From: Simmondsia chinensis
Taxonomy: Eukaryota; Streptophyta; Magnoliopsida; Caryophyllales; Simmondsiaceae
Assembly (NCBI GenBank): GCA_018398585.1
Contig: JAGTTD010000006.1
Coordinates: 2,554,501-2,618,500 of the forward strand
Direction of reading: 5' to 3'
Length of the DNA stretch: 64,000 bases
Both the position numbers and the translations under genes were made by a program. Under the pieces are notes generated by a model that saw only the letters and a list, made by a program, of their open reading frames with translations, made no database searches and was not told the origin of the DNA. Of this stretch, positions 53,469 through 64,000 are shown piece after piece (positions within the stretch are counted from its first letter, which is position 1; each line of letters opens with the position of its first letter).

Positions 53469-56400
53469 GTATTTCTCTTTTCTTTTCCTTTTTTTTTTGG
53501 GTAAATTATATATATTAGTATTCAAGAGTTGGTGTATTAATTTTTGAGTCTAGAAACTTACATTTATTTGGTAAAATTATTTTTCATACTATTGTTTGAT
53601 TATTTTGTTAATGAAATGTTACTTCTTGGATTAAGAAATTATATTAAAAAAAATGTAATTGACCCCCTTTTTTCTCTTCTTTTGATTTTTGTGTCCTAAT
53701 TTTTCGGATTTTTTGTTGGTATTCTGTCACTGATTTTCTGCAAAAATGGGGTGTTTTTTAGTGATTAATGGGTTATTTTTGTTGAATTTGTATTTGTGAT
53801 TTGTGGGTAATTAATCTATTTAGTTTATAACAGTTGGATGAGTTCTGTTTTTCAGCCATTTCTTGTTTATATGTTAAGAAATCTACTGTATCGAAAACTT
53901 AAGTTGATCGGTGAAGACATGAAACGACTATGAGCCTATTTTATACCTGTTTTATATGCCATTATGCTTCTCAGGTTGGGGTCCCCGGACACAACCCTGA
54001 AAGGTAAGGCTGTGTATATGCTCGGCCCCTGCATATGCGGGAGCCCTTGAGGCACTAGGTCTGTTGTTGTTGTTTACTTGAATTATATTAATTTAACGGT
54101 GTGGTTGTTGGAATTTGAACTCGTGCCCTCTCAGTCAATAGAATTTTTGTGCCTTGTTAAGAAACCATACCGATAACTTAAACTGATGGGTGAGAGCTAT
54201 AAAGTTTTGATTACCAAGTCTTTGACACCTTATTGAAAAGTGAACTATCTTAAAAGTTTAAATTGATAGGTAAAGATCGTTGAATTATTTCATATTGTAA
54301 CATTACATTGTAATTTATGGGTTTATTTTCATCTTCATGGATCTGATTTCCTTACTATTGTTTGGTAGCCCAAAATTATTTGAACTATTATTTGAAATTA
54401 AAGTGATTCCGCAACCGTCGGTTTATATTATTTAGGCTCTTTATCTCAATTTTGGTCATTTTTACAACTTCGGAATATTGAGTCTAAGTGACACAAACTG
54501 GTAGATAAAAATGATTTTGATTGCAAATAATAGTTCAAGGCGTATTATAAAAGTGAGTTTTTTTACTAAAAACCACTTAAGTTCTAGGTGCCGTTTTAAA
54601 TTTTTTAAAATGAAACCTAAACTTTTTGAAGTTTTTTAATGTTACACCTTAATATTAACCTCGGTAGCAATACTTAAGGATTCTTTGGAAAACTAAATCT
54701 ATGTTTTTATAAACATTGTTCTAGCTTTATGTTTGGTAAAAAAAACTTAAAAAAGATTAAAAATCTAATAAAATTATTTTCAAAACGTCGTTTTTTAATC
54801 TTTAGAAGACCCAAAGTTACAAACACAAAATGATACCAAATAGACCCTAATTCGATAGTTTGAGGTTAGGGGCCCACTAAAATGGACTCTTTTTAGTGTA
54901 GCTCTCTTAAGGGATAAGACTGTGGAGATCTCACTCCCTAGAACGTAGTTCAAGTGCGAGCCCTGGAGGTACTAAGGTTTTTTTTTTTTTTGTTTTTTTT
55001 TGATCAGTTTGAGGCTCATTTTTTTTTAATTTTTATTTGTTCATGGTTTGAGAAACATTTTAAGTCAGTCAACAGAGTAGCATTTTGTAGGAATAAAGCT
55101 GCTTACATCTTATCCCTCAAACCCCACCTTGACAAAAGCAACATTTGCAATGCCTCAGAGGCTCCCGCCTTAGCAGGGTCTGGGGTGGTGGATGTACGCA
55201 GCCTTCCCCCTTCAGGAGGTCACCCATCTTGGTACTACTTCGTCCGAGCACGTTTAACTTCGGAGTTCTAATGAGATTCGGTGTTTGCGTATTGGTATCC
55301 TCTTAGGTTTTAATAGCTAATTGTCCCTTCCCACATCGGAAAATTGTTCCCCCTTGTGCTCTTCCTTTAGTACAAAAGACCAAGATACGAGTAGATTTTT
55401 TATGGTTTTTTTTTTCATTTTTAATTATTTTTTAATATTTTTCTTCCTTTAGTATCAGTGGATGGATTCCTTGTATCTAGTAAGTGGGGACGAGGTACCT
55501 GTCTTCTATTATTTTCTTAGATAAGTGGCCTTGCTGGCATAGCTAGTAAAATATATGTATAATTGGCGTATTAAATATATATCTGTATTTTTTTTGTTTA
55601 AAAGGAGCGTTTATTATGATTACCAAAAATGCGGTAAAATACCCATGTTTTTGATGTTAGTCGTTTAATACATATTTTATTACATGTATCAAATATTATA
55701 GATAATCGTATTTATATCTAAATTAAGTATTTATATTCTATATTTTATAAAATTTGTCACTTCAACTTCCAAACTCTGGGCTTATTTATTAGGTAGCACG
55801 CTTCTTACTGTCGCTGCTATATTTAGTACCATCAAATATAAATCAAAATGTAACCGCATATAAATTTTTTATAAGTTACTGAATTTTTGACTGCAGTTTT
55901 TATGTATACAGTTAAATAATACATGAACTTATTAAATTATGTTTAATTTCTGTATTGTATTTTACTAACTATGGTTGTTGGTATTGCTTTTTTATTTGTA
56001 ATTTTTGATTTTTACGAAATTAAAAACTAGGTTATAGCAACAACTTTTTCTTGTTTTTAGTTTTTTTTTTTCCAAGTTTGAGAAGAAACTGATAACAAAA
56101 AAATAAGAACAAGAAAAATTCGTTCTTGAGGCTTGGTTTCATTTTCTTAAAAATTAAAAAATTACTAACAGAAAGCGATACTAAATAGGATGTGTAAATT
56201 TTCATGTACTAGTTGTTTATTGAGGGTCGTATTTCTATGAATAATGAATGAGGATAAGTTTGGAATCCCTCTATGGTAATATGAGGAAAATGTTGCTATA
56301 AATCATAAGCGCGTGCATTACGAAAGAAACTTAAAGCCTGTTTGGTATCATTTTTTGTTTGCAATATTCGGTTTTTTCGAAACTAAATATCAATCCTTGA

Positions 56401-57137
56401 AAAATATTTTTAGTTTTTGGTTTATATTTTTTAGTGTTTTCCTAGTTTGAGTGCAAACCGAAAATAGAAAACCAAAATTAGAAAAAAACTTGTTTTGAAA
56501 ACTTGATTTTTAGTTTCTAGAAAACGAAAACTATAATTGAAAAATGATACCAAGCAGACCCTTACTAAATGAAGATAACGGGTTAGGGAGGGCATTAATT
56601 ATTATGGACCAATGAAAGTAATTCGAAAACATATATGGCAAGATCATAACTTTTTGACATTAGTATTATGAATTCTACCATTATTTTACCTAATTTACGA
56701 GCAATCGCTTTGGCGAGAGCCTTTCAAGAATTGGGTTTGTTGTTGTTGTTGTACGAGAAAACGCTTCTAACACCGTTACGTTCGATTATACATGGTGTAA
56801 CGGTTACGTTTCATCATTGCATATTAAAGACAACGCTCTAATTGATGTTCTAGGTGACTTTTCCAATCCTCGTATTTGAATTTCTTATCATGTTTCTCCG
56901 TTTGATTTTACTTTTCTGTAGTCAGCACTAACGATGAATGGTTTATTGTTTACACTTATATTGAATCATGTCACGTTAATTTTTCATTATTTTTCGTTGT
57001 CTTTGTTGTTTTTGTAACTCGGGCCGTTTTTTGCTGATCACTATTAATCGTTCGTTTACTAATGTTGCAGTCATGGAGTCGAAATCATACGCAAGCTTTC
57101 TGGATTTAGCAACTGGAGGTCTATTAGATATCCCTAA
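53404..57137 (+). CDS. Upstream ORF of the TPS gene (43 codons, spliced)
   Basis: Begins at ATG 53404, runs 65 nt to the end of the leader exon (53468), continues after the 5'UTR intron at 57071 and stops at TAA 57135-57137. It overlaps the main ATG (57073) by 65 nt in another frame. The start context is weak (T at -3, A at +4), whereas the main start is strong (G at -3, G at +4), so leaky scanning would be needed for main-frame translation. No known peptide family is recognised; it may act on translation and not as a protein. Confidence 0.45.
53878..54303 (-). mobile_element. Degenerate TRIM carrying a tail insertion
   Basis: LTR-like ends at about 53880-53948 and 54232-54303 (ending ATTGTAACA); internal GAATTTGAACTCGTGCCCTC. 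The tail insertion is at 53965-54074. Confidence 0.5.
53965..54074 (+). mobile_element. 5'-truncated LINE/SINE tail
   Basis: CTTCTCAGGTTGGGGTCCCC to GCGGGAGCCCTTGAGGCACT, ending in TTG repeats. No 5S head. Confidence 0.7.
54860..54985 (+). mobile_element. Decayed LINE/SINE tail
   Basis: GAGGTTAGGGGCCCACT through GCGAGCCCTGGAGGTACTAA, ending in a T run. Weak but collinear with the tail. Confidence 0.45.
55141..55306 (-). mobile_element. 5S-headed SINE with internal deletion
   Basis: On the minus strand the 5S head (GAAGTTAAACGTGCTCGGAC, AAGATGGGTGACCTCC) runs directly into GAAGGGGGAAGGCTGCG of the tail, so the 5S 3' end and first tail half are missing. Ends GCATTGCAAATGTT. A second decayed plus-strand tail (GCTGCTTACATCTTATCCCT) abuts at about 55090-55140. 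Confidence 0.75.
55971..56193. mobile_element. MITE, GCCTGTTTGGTATC family
   Basis: Ends GTTGTTGGTATTGCTTTTTT and AAAGCGATACTAAATAGGA are inverted; lies in the TPS 5'UTR intron. Confidence 0.5.
56335..56563. mobile_element. MITE, GCCTGTTTGGTATC family, best copy
   Basis: Left end GCCTGTTTGGTATCATTTTT; the reverse complement of the right end is GGGTCTGCTTGGTATCATTT. About 20-bp terminal repeats and a palindromic interior. Lies in the TPS 5'UTR intron. Confidence 0.7.
56707..56751 (+). mobile_element. Extremely truncated LINE/SINE tail
   Basis: CTTTGGCGAGAGCCTTTCAA then GGGTTTG and TTG repeats. TACGAG flanks both sides, a possible short duplication. Confidence 0.6.
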
Positions 57138-60100
57138 TACGCCAAGAGCCCTTCTTCCGCGAGTAATGACTGTACCAGGAGTCATACCCGATTCAGACTC
57201 CTCTGAAAGTAATGATGCAACCCCAGAAGCCCCATCGTCTGTATATCGTGAGAGGAAAATCATAGTTGCGAATTTTCTTCCTATAAATGCTCAGAAGGAC
57301 CCAGATACCGGTAAATGGATCTTTATCCTAGATGAAGATTCACTTTTGCTACATGTAAAGGAAGGGTTTAGTACTGAAACTGAAGTCGTTTACGTGGGCT
57401 CGTTAAAGATTGATGTGGGCATCGACGAGCAAGAAGAAGTTTCTCAAAAATTGCTTGAGGAGTTTCATTGCGTCCCCACGTTTATACCTCCTGAGCTTCA
57501 AAAGAAATTCTACCATGGGTTTTGTAAGCAATATCTGTGGCCACTTTTCCACTATATGCTTCCTATGAGTGCGGACCATGGGACCCGGTTTGATCGCGGT
57601 CTTTGGCAAGCTTACGTCTCGGCTAACATGAGATTCGCTGATAAGGTAGTTCAAGTTTTTAGCCCCGAGGATGATTTTGTTTGGGTTCATGACTATCACC
57701 TTATGCTAGTGCCTACGTTTTTGAGAAGGCGTTTCTATAGAGTTAAACTGGGGTTTTTTCTGCACAGCCCTTTCCCTTCGTCTGAAATCTACCGGACTCT
57801 GCCCGTCAGAGAAGAGATCTTACGAGCGTTCTTGAACTCTGATCTCATCGGTTTTCACACATTTGATTACGCTCGACACTTTCTCACTTGTTGTAGCCGA
57901 ATGCTTGGGTTAGACTACGAATCGAAACGAGGTTATCTCGGGCTTGATTACTTTGGACGAACCGTGTATGTCAGAATATTACCTGCTGGCGTTCAACTAC
58001 ATCAACTGGAAGCTTCGATGAACCACCCGATTGCTTCGGTTAAAGCGAAAGAGATCAAAGCGCGGTTCAAGGGGAAAACGTTGATCTTGGGTGTTGACGA
58101 TATGGACATCTTCAAAGGCGTGAGCTTAAAATTACTAGCATTTGAGCATCTCTTGTTCGAACACGCTGATTTTAGGGGGAAACTCGTGCTCATTCAGATA
58201 ATGAACCCGGCAAGAAGCACCGGGAAAGACGTGCAAGAAGCAAAATCCGAGACATACGAGATTACAAGGAGGATAAACGAGAAATATGGGTCAAAAGGAT
58301 ACGAACCGGTGATCTTAATCGAGGGGTCCATGCCGCTTTTCGAGAAAACTGCATATTACGCCTTAGCAGAATGTTGCATCGTGAACGCAGTCAGAGACGG
58401 GATGAACCTGATACCGTATAAATACATTATTTGTCGACAAGGGTCTTCGAAACTAGATGAGGCAATTGGGATCGAATCTAACAGTCCTCGTTCAAGCACA
58501 CTCGTCGTGTCAGAGTTCATTGGTTGCTCCCCGTCTCTTAGTGGGGCGGTACGAGTTAACCCTTGGAACATTGAGGCGGTATCGGATGCACTAAACATGG
58601 CTATCACAATGCCCGAGTTGGAGAAGACGTTACGCCATGAAAAGCACTACCGTTATGTCAGTTCCCATGATGTGTCCTACTGGGCCCGAAGTTTTATGCA
58701 CGATTTGGACCGTGCCTGTAGGGACCACTACAGGAAGCGGTGTTGGGGGATGGGGTTTGGGCTCGGTTTTCGAATTGTGGCTCTCTCCCCTCACTTCCGA
58801 AAGCTATCGGTTGAGCATATCGTATCTGTTTATAAGAAGACGAATCAAAGGGCAATATTTTTGGATTACGATGGGACGATTGTGCCCCAAAATTCCATTG
58901 TTAGGACACCGAGTACTCGACTTATATTCCTTCTGAATGGCCTTTGTAACGATCTTCAGAACACCGTTTTTATTGTTAGTGGTCGGGGGCGCGATTCGTT
59001 GAGCGAATGGTTCGATCCTTGCGAAAAGCTTGGGATTGCTGCTGAACATGGATACTTCTTAAGGTATGTGAGCCCACCACTATGCATAATAGTCAGGTCC
59101 TTATAAACTTCAGTTTACGTTTGTTTCAACCGTAAATATTTTTCTTAGGGAAAAATTTTCTTTGTAAACTAATTTCAATATGAAAATTGTTTGTCTTTCT
59201 AATTAAAGAAAATAGTTTCATTCTACAAATTTGTATAGGGTTCATGCTTGACTAAGTTGAGGTTGAAGTGCGGCATATGATTTGAGATTACTGGGGTAAA
59301 CGTTTTCCCTTCTACAAAGGAAAGTATTTCGTAGTGGCATTATTAATAAAATACAGATATAATTCGTGTATGGAACATGTAGAAAGATTTTTTGGTTTAG
59401 TATCCGTATTTTTCTTGTTCAAAAAACAAATGATCAGTTAAATAAGACCATATTTATTCCAAAATTAAGCATCCATATTCTACACTATGATAAATTCGTC
59501 ATTTTTACTTCGAATCAATTGACTTATACTTTATTTTTTAAAATGTGTTATGCTTCTTGTTGTCGCTATCACCATCAAACAGAAGTCAAATTGCTAAAAT
59601 TATATCTGTTCCCACTTTGTCAGTCTTATAGGAGTTGTCAATAACGTGAACATAATCATATACAACCTTTTCTAAGTTAATAATTTTTGGACAATATAAA
59701 CACCGTTTAATTCTCGCACTGTATGTTACTGTTGTAGGTGGAGTGAGAAACTTGAATGGGAAACTAGTCCAATAACGGTTGATAATGAGTGGAAGAGGAT
59801 GGCCGAACCGGTGATGAAACTATATACCGAGACCACAGATGGCTCATATATCGAAATGAAAGAGAGCGCGTTGGTTTGGCACCATCAGGACGCGGACCCA
59901 GATTTCGGTTTGTGTCAGGCCAAGGAATTGTTGGATCATCTCGAGAACGTTCTCTCGAACGAGCCCGTCGTGGTTAGCCGGGGGCATAATATAGTTGAAG
60001 TCAAGCCACAGGTATATCAAACCCCTTCTTAATGGCTTAGGATCTGTTTTGTATTGTATTCTATTTGTCGTTTTTGGTTTTGTATGAAATTAAAACGTCG

Positions 60101-61245
60101 GTTTTGAAACGATTTGTTTTCTTGTTTTCGGATTTTCTGCTTTTTGTTTTTACTCAAATTAGACAGAAACTCTAAATAGGAAACCAGATTTTAGAATAAC
60201 GTAGTTTTTAGTTTTTCACAAACGAAAACTATACCAAATAGGGCTTTCGATACTCGCGTTTTGCGGTCGGGGTGCGGTAACGATTGCAATTTCGCAGATG
60301 TTACGTGATAATACGCATTGATTGTGTTACCCATTCGTTAAGGGCTTGTTTGGTATCGCTTCCTATTTCTAGATTTTGATTCTTTTTTGGAGCTAAAAGG
60401 TATGTTTGGAAGCTAATTTTTCTGGTTTTGGTTTCTTTTTTCATTTGTTTTAAGTGTAAACTGAAAATAGAAATTAAAAACTAGAAAACCTTCTTCGAGA
60501 ACTTAGTTTTTAATTTTCGGGAATCTAAAAATGGTAAACAGAAGACGCTAGATTTTAATGCCTTTTTAATAATTTTCGGCACCTGAACACATTTATAGTT
60601 CTATTACTTTAGCTATTGAAGTATAAACCATATGCATTACGAAAGCCACAAAAAGTACCATAATGTTAAGATCAATTGCGTAATGGCTAGTTCAATAGTT
60701 GTTATGTAATGGTTGCTACGCAACATAATGGTCCTTAAGAAAGGAAATCGAACTTAAATTCTATTATGTAACGGTTTTAAGTTGTCGTTATATGATAGCA
60801 CGTTATGTGTTTTATTTATCAAAACGTGCCTATAACCGTGTTTCAATGTTTTAGTCCATCCGAAACAAGATGTTCAACCTAATCGTTCGATCATTTGCGC
60901 TTAACAACTTGCCAGGGAGTCAGCAAAGGACTGGTAGCAGAAAAGGTACTTTCGACTTTGAAGAGTAATGGAAAGGCGCCAGATTTTGTACTTTGTATCG
61001 GAGACGATAGATCCGATGAGGACATGTTCGAGAGCATCTCGAGCCAAGCGTCCTCTCCGTCATTAGAAGCACCTCCAGAGATATTTGCATGTACAGTCGG
61101 CCAGAAACCAAGCAAGGCAAAGTACTACTTAAACGACACAACCCATGTCATGAGACTACTCGAGGGCTTGTCAAGTGCTTGTAGCCTAAACCCTGAAACT
61201 GATTTGCGAGTTCCGACCCAAGTCTCCTTTGAGAGCTTATTTTGA
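57073..61245 (+). CDS. TPS: Class II trehalose-6-phosphate synthase/phosphatase-like protein (864 aa)
   Basis: Coding exons 57073-59063, 59738-60011 and 60916-61245 join in frame (phases 2 and 0) to 864 codons plus TGA, normal for the family. Residues about 58-540 form the glycosyltransferase-20 (synthase-like) domain, including FVWVHDYHLM, GFFLHSPFPSSEIYRTLP and NPWNIEAV. Residues about 590-845 form the HAD-type phosphatase domain with DYDGT (598-602), VSGRGR (about 635-640) and GDDRSDEDMF (784-793). The N-terminal serine/proline-rich stretch (about 30-55) matches class II proteins. Class I catalytic residues are missing: the NRLP motif is NFLP (67-70) and the RLDYIKG region reads DDMDIFKG (342-349), so trehalose-6-phosphate synthesis is unlikely. 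Class II members act in sugar signalling with SnRK1. Phosphatase motifs look intact, but activity is uncertain in the family. Closest by memory to Arabidopsis TPS9/TPS10, including the short C-terminus ending SLF. Confidence 0.95.
60039..60246. mobile_element. MITE, GCCTGTTTGGTATC family, in the last TPS intron
   Basis: Starts GGATCTGTTTTGTATTGTAT and ends ACTATACCAAATAGGGCTT; palindromic interior with TTTTAGTTTTTC. Confidence 0.55.
60341..60550. mobile_element. MITE, GCCTGTTTGGTATC family, second copy in the last TPS intron
   Basis: Starts AGGGCTTGTTTGGTATCGCT; the right end is a decayed complement near ATGGTAAACAGAAG. Two copies of one family occupy almost half of this 0.9 kb intron. Confidence 0.55.
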
Positions 61246-61797
61246 AAGATGGGCCATGATGGCGAAAGTGTGGAAGTAGAATCAGCAACGGTATCTTAGG
61301 AAGATATTATATCAGAGAAAAGAATTAAAAAACGTATAACATTTATTGTACGTATATGCAAGGAGGATGACATGTTTTTAACATAGGAACAAGAAAAACG
61401 AAAATATTTTCTTCAGTAAACAATATTGTTCTTATTCTTTTTTCAAAACCGTTTCGTCCTACTTGTATATAAAGTATATGATATATTTGTTTATGTCTTT
61501 TCTCGAACATATTATCTTTTGAGATATTTTGTGAAATATTGTGGATTTTTCTGGTATTTAAAAAAAGATTGGAAAAAGGGTTAATATAAAGAGTAAATTT
61601 AGATGCTGATGTGCATAGAAAATCATAGAAATTGCGGTTTATCTGATGTAAAAAAAAAAAAAAAAAAGAAAAAGAAAATCATAGTTTTAATTTAATTGTA
61701 GCCCAACTGTTTTGTGAGCTTGGACCCTCTGTAAATATTTCTATTTTCAACATATGGGTTCTTTTTATGGCTTTGTTTGGATTGTATAAGGATTCAT
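61246..61797 (+). other. TPS 3' flank
   Basis: The presumed 3'UTR and terminator region. AT-rich with several TGTA and TATATA-like elements and no canonical AATAAA near the stop. An 18-A tract lies around 61651-61668. Confidence 0.4.
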
Positions 61798-62016
61798 TTA
61801 CCAGACATTAAGACATCGGATTCCATTAGCACTTCAAAGTTAAGTGTGTTTTGACGAGAGTAGTATCAGGATGGGTGATTTTCTGAGAAGTCCTCGTGTT
61901 GCCAATCCTATAAGGTTGAGGGTTTTTGAAAATAGCCTTTCAGTAGGGTTACACTCTGAAGGGATAAGGCTGCGTATATTTACCTCTTCCAGATTCAATT
62001 GGGTCTGTTATTGTTA
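61798..62016 (+). mobile_element. 5S-headed SINE, subfamily A, decayed tail
   Basis: Flanked by diverged duplications at 61773-61797 and 62017-62039, both starting TTGTTTGGATTG. Head: ACATCGGATTCCATTAGCAC, AAAGTTAAGTGTG, AGGATGGGTGATTTTCTGAG, CTCGTGTTGCC. The tail lacks the last GGGAGCCCTTGAGG block and ends GGGTCTGTTATTGTTATTG. Confidence 0.85.
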
Positions 62017-62047
62017 TTGTTTGGATTGCATAGGTTCATATGGCAAT

Positions 62048-62302
62048 TGTTAGATTATAAAACTATTATTGGACCTTTATTTATCGGTTTAAGTTTTCGG
62101 GATTGTTGATTCATTGATATGGTATCAGATCTTATTGACTGAGGACAAGCTTGAATCTCAACAGCTTTGTTGTAAATATAACATATTTCAAGCACAAGAT
62201 ATGGGCAGACGACATTTGTGTAAACTGGCATGTTAGAGTTTAAAATTATTATTGGATCTTCTTTTATTAGCTCAAACTTTTGGAATAATTGGTTAATTGA
62301 TA
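62048..62302 (+). mobile_element. TRIM copy
   Basis: LTRs 62048-62119 and 62231-62302, each 72 bp and beginning TGTTAGA. The primer-binding-like TGGTATCAGATC starts at 62120. The internal region is shorter (111 bp) than in the array. Flanking 5-mers do not match, so the target duplication has decayed or recombined. Confidence 0.75.
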
Positions 62303-62543
62303 CTTGCATATTAAAAAAATGTTTTTGCTCATCCAGTGAAAGTTGGTTCCCGTTAAAATGGATATATATTTTATATCGCAATCTTAAGCTATACGCCCTT
62401 GCTTTTAACTTTTACTTGACTGAGTGTAAATCTATATGAACGTGGAATAGATATGCAAAATACAACAGGCTTAGAACACTTCTTATAGGCTGAATTTGGG
62501 CAAAACAAGTAATGATAGCAGCAAAGCAGTTGGCTTTGGATAG

Positions 62544-62747
62544 TTATTACGGGAGCTTCCTTTTGATGTGTAATAGCCCCATAAATCCTTACGGATTAAA
62601 AGTTAAGACAGTTTTAAGTTGCAACTCTGGATCAAAGTTTTCGGCTTATTACGGGAGCTTCCTTTTGATGTGTAATAGCCCCATAAATCCTTACGGATCA
62701 AAAGTTAAGACAGTTTTAAGTTGCAACTCTGGATCAAAGTTTTCGGC
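62544..62747 (+). repeat. Tandem duplication, 2 x 102 bp, one mismatch
   Basis: Copies 62544-62645 and 62646-62747 are identical except GGATTAAAA versus GGATCAAAA. Because 102 is divisible by three, a frame at 62512-62775 reads through both, but that protein is not recognised. Confidence 0.92.
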
Positions 62748-64000
62748 CTATCCGTTTGAATTTTTGGCAGTCTAATGCTTCATGAACTATTGTACTACTC
62801 GTAATACATTAAATCTATAAAACAATTATTTTTCCTTAGCTAAAAAAACGAATATTTTCAAACAAAAATATGTTTTTGTTTGAAAACATTTCTACTCGTT
62901 AAATGTTAGTTTGGGCCTTTAGGGCTATTTCACTCTAATTTTACTCATGAAGGTGTAAAGCCCGAGCTTCATCGGACTTGAATTTGACTCATACTCGAGA
63001 CTAATTGAAACTTTAATGATAAATAATAAATTTGCTCGCAAGTTAGCTTTGCTCAATTATACTATGAGTTAGATAATACCTTTTTTTTTATAATTAGCAA
63101 TAATGTTGCAATAAAAAACAATTACCTCGTAAAACAAGATCAAATTCAACCCGTATCAAGACGGGGATCAAAACAATAACAAAAGCAGCAAAACAAACCA
63201 AAAAAGGATTACAACACAGTCGCAAGCAAAAACTAATAGGAGATACATAGTTATGCCCATCACCAAAGATGATGGACCAGGAATTGGGGAAGGAGCCAAT
63301 ATGCCAAAGTCACGAGTGAGACTACCAGGGAATTTGGTCAACCAACACCTTAATCCATCATTATAATGTGTTCAACTACAGTTGATTTATTACCATTAAA
63401 ACTCAATCTAAACCTTTTGCCTAACTCTCACACATGCTCTGCAGTAATCAGCTTGTTTACATTTTTAGCACTTCCACCCTTCTTCTCCGACTTTTTCTTG
63501 TGACATATTCTTTAGGATTTCTTGCAAGTCTCGTTTCACTTGCTCTTTATTCCTTGCATTTTTGTGCTCTTCGACTCTTCTTGGACAAAACAAAATTAGT
63601 GGCCTAATGTTCTACCACCACCTTCGTCCTTCTCTCCCCTGCATTGCTGGACTCCCCATATGTGACACCTAGATACTTTTTTAGAGAACTCTCATTGATA
63701 CCGGGCGGGGGGAGGGGGGGTCTATCAAGGACGAGGGGCTTGAAACCTAGCAAGAACTCAAGCCCTGAGAACTTAGCGAGCCAGGGTAAAGCAAGAGGGA
63801 GTACGAGCTGCATTCGTTGGCAATTAGGGGCTCGACTAAGAAAGGGGAGGTAGAAGGGTCAAGCGTGGATAGTGGGAATCCCTAGCCCATTTGCCCATAA
63901 ACTGACCGTGAATGTGAAGAGGTGCCTAAGGGGCGACTTATTATCATCATGATTCATGAAAATAAATTGTCTAGCATGAATAAACTCTTACACTCTTTGC
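62748..64000. other. Terminal spacer
   Basis: About 63080-63310 starts with a T run and may be a minus-strand LINE 3' end. 63690-63900 is GC-richer, with a G-rich tract at 63705-63720; frames on both strands there are not recognisable. No gene called. Confidence 0.35.

Larger units (their letters stand above)
53469..57070 (+). other. 5'UTR intron of the TPS gene (3.6 kb)
   Basis: Donor GTATTT at 53469 and acceptor TTGCAG ending 57070, two bases before the main ATG. The intron holds a degenerate minus-strand TRIM (about 53878-54303) with a tail insertion, further tails at 54860-54985 and 56707-56751, a rearranged SINE at 55141-55306, and two MITEs. Class II TPS genes in plants commonly have a 5'UTR intron, as I recall. 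Confidence 0.7.

Noticed and set aside
57031..57072. Extension of the TPS coding frame upstream of 57073
   Set aside because: The sequence upstream of 57071 is intronic (acceptor TTGCAG at 57065-57070), and the frame before it has no ATG that family members use.
59064..59106. Stop at 59106 as the end of a truncated TPS protein
   Set aside because: A GTATGTG donor at 59064 joins exon 59738 and restores the conserved HGYFLRW region in frame.
63604..63853. Opposing frames at 63.6-63.85 kb
   Set aside because: They overlap on both strands across a G-rich tract; no family features and no splice context.

Overview
The window is plant nuclear DNA: AT-rich, with intron-rich genes, class II trehalose-phosphate synthase and spermidine-synthase family genes, and dense plant-type transposable elements. 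It looks like an angiosperm, probably a dicot, but I cannot name the species. Three protein-coding genes can be reconstructed exon by exon, and almost everything else is repeats.

Genes. (1) 5745-13742, plus strand: a nine-exon spermidine-synthase/aminopropyltransferase paralogue (321 aa). Its first intron is 4.6 kb and holds a LINE, and its putrescine-site residues are altered. (2) 15928-21288, minus strand: a four-exon, plant-conserved membrane protein of unknown function (262 aa) with a His/Asp pattern like the YdjM/DUF457 membrane hydrolases. (3) 57073-61245, plus strand: a class II trehalose-6-phosphate synthase/phosphatase-like gene (864 aa, TPS9/TPS10-like). It has a 5' leader exon ending at 53468, a 3.6 kb 5'UTR intron, and a short upstream ORF that overlaps the main start codon.

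Repeats. The most unusual component is a family of about 250-bp retroposons with a 5S-rRNA-derived head (internal Pol III promoter region) fused to a tail of about 140 bp ending in TTG repeats. The same tail is the 3' end of an RTE-type LINE at 7139-9260, which sits between perfect 18-bp target-site duplications. I count 13 copies with a 5S head and about a dozen tail-only fragments. Many are flanked by 10-21 bp duplications, and there are two subfamilies with linked diagnostic changes. This is best read as a plant 5S-headed (SINE3-type) SINE and its LINE partner.

Other elements include a TRIM family (72-bp LTRs, an initiator tRNA-Met primer-binding site and a polypurine tract; one copy has a TATAA target duplication and one locus is a tandem LTR-internal array), L1-type LINE 3' fragments, two tRNA-headed SINE-like units, several MITE families, a hAT-like element, an 885-bp DNA element cleanly interrupting a LINE, two large foldback elements, and two clusters of a palindrome centred on GTCGAC.

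Layout: 1-5.7 kb LINE and DNA-element remnants; 5.7-13.7 kb aminopropyltransferase gene; 13.7-15.9 kb spacer with an LTR-like promoter; 15.9-21.3 kb membrane-protein gene; 21.3-53 kb gene-free nested repeats; 53.1-61.3 kb TPS gene; 61.3-64 kb repeats and a fresh 102-bp tandem duplication. The three genes are unrelated neighbours and show no sign of acting together.
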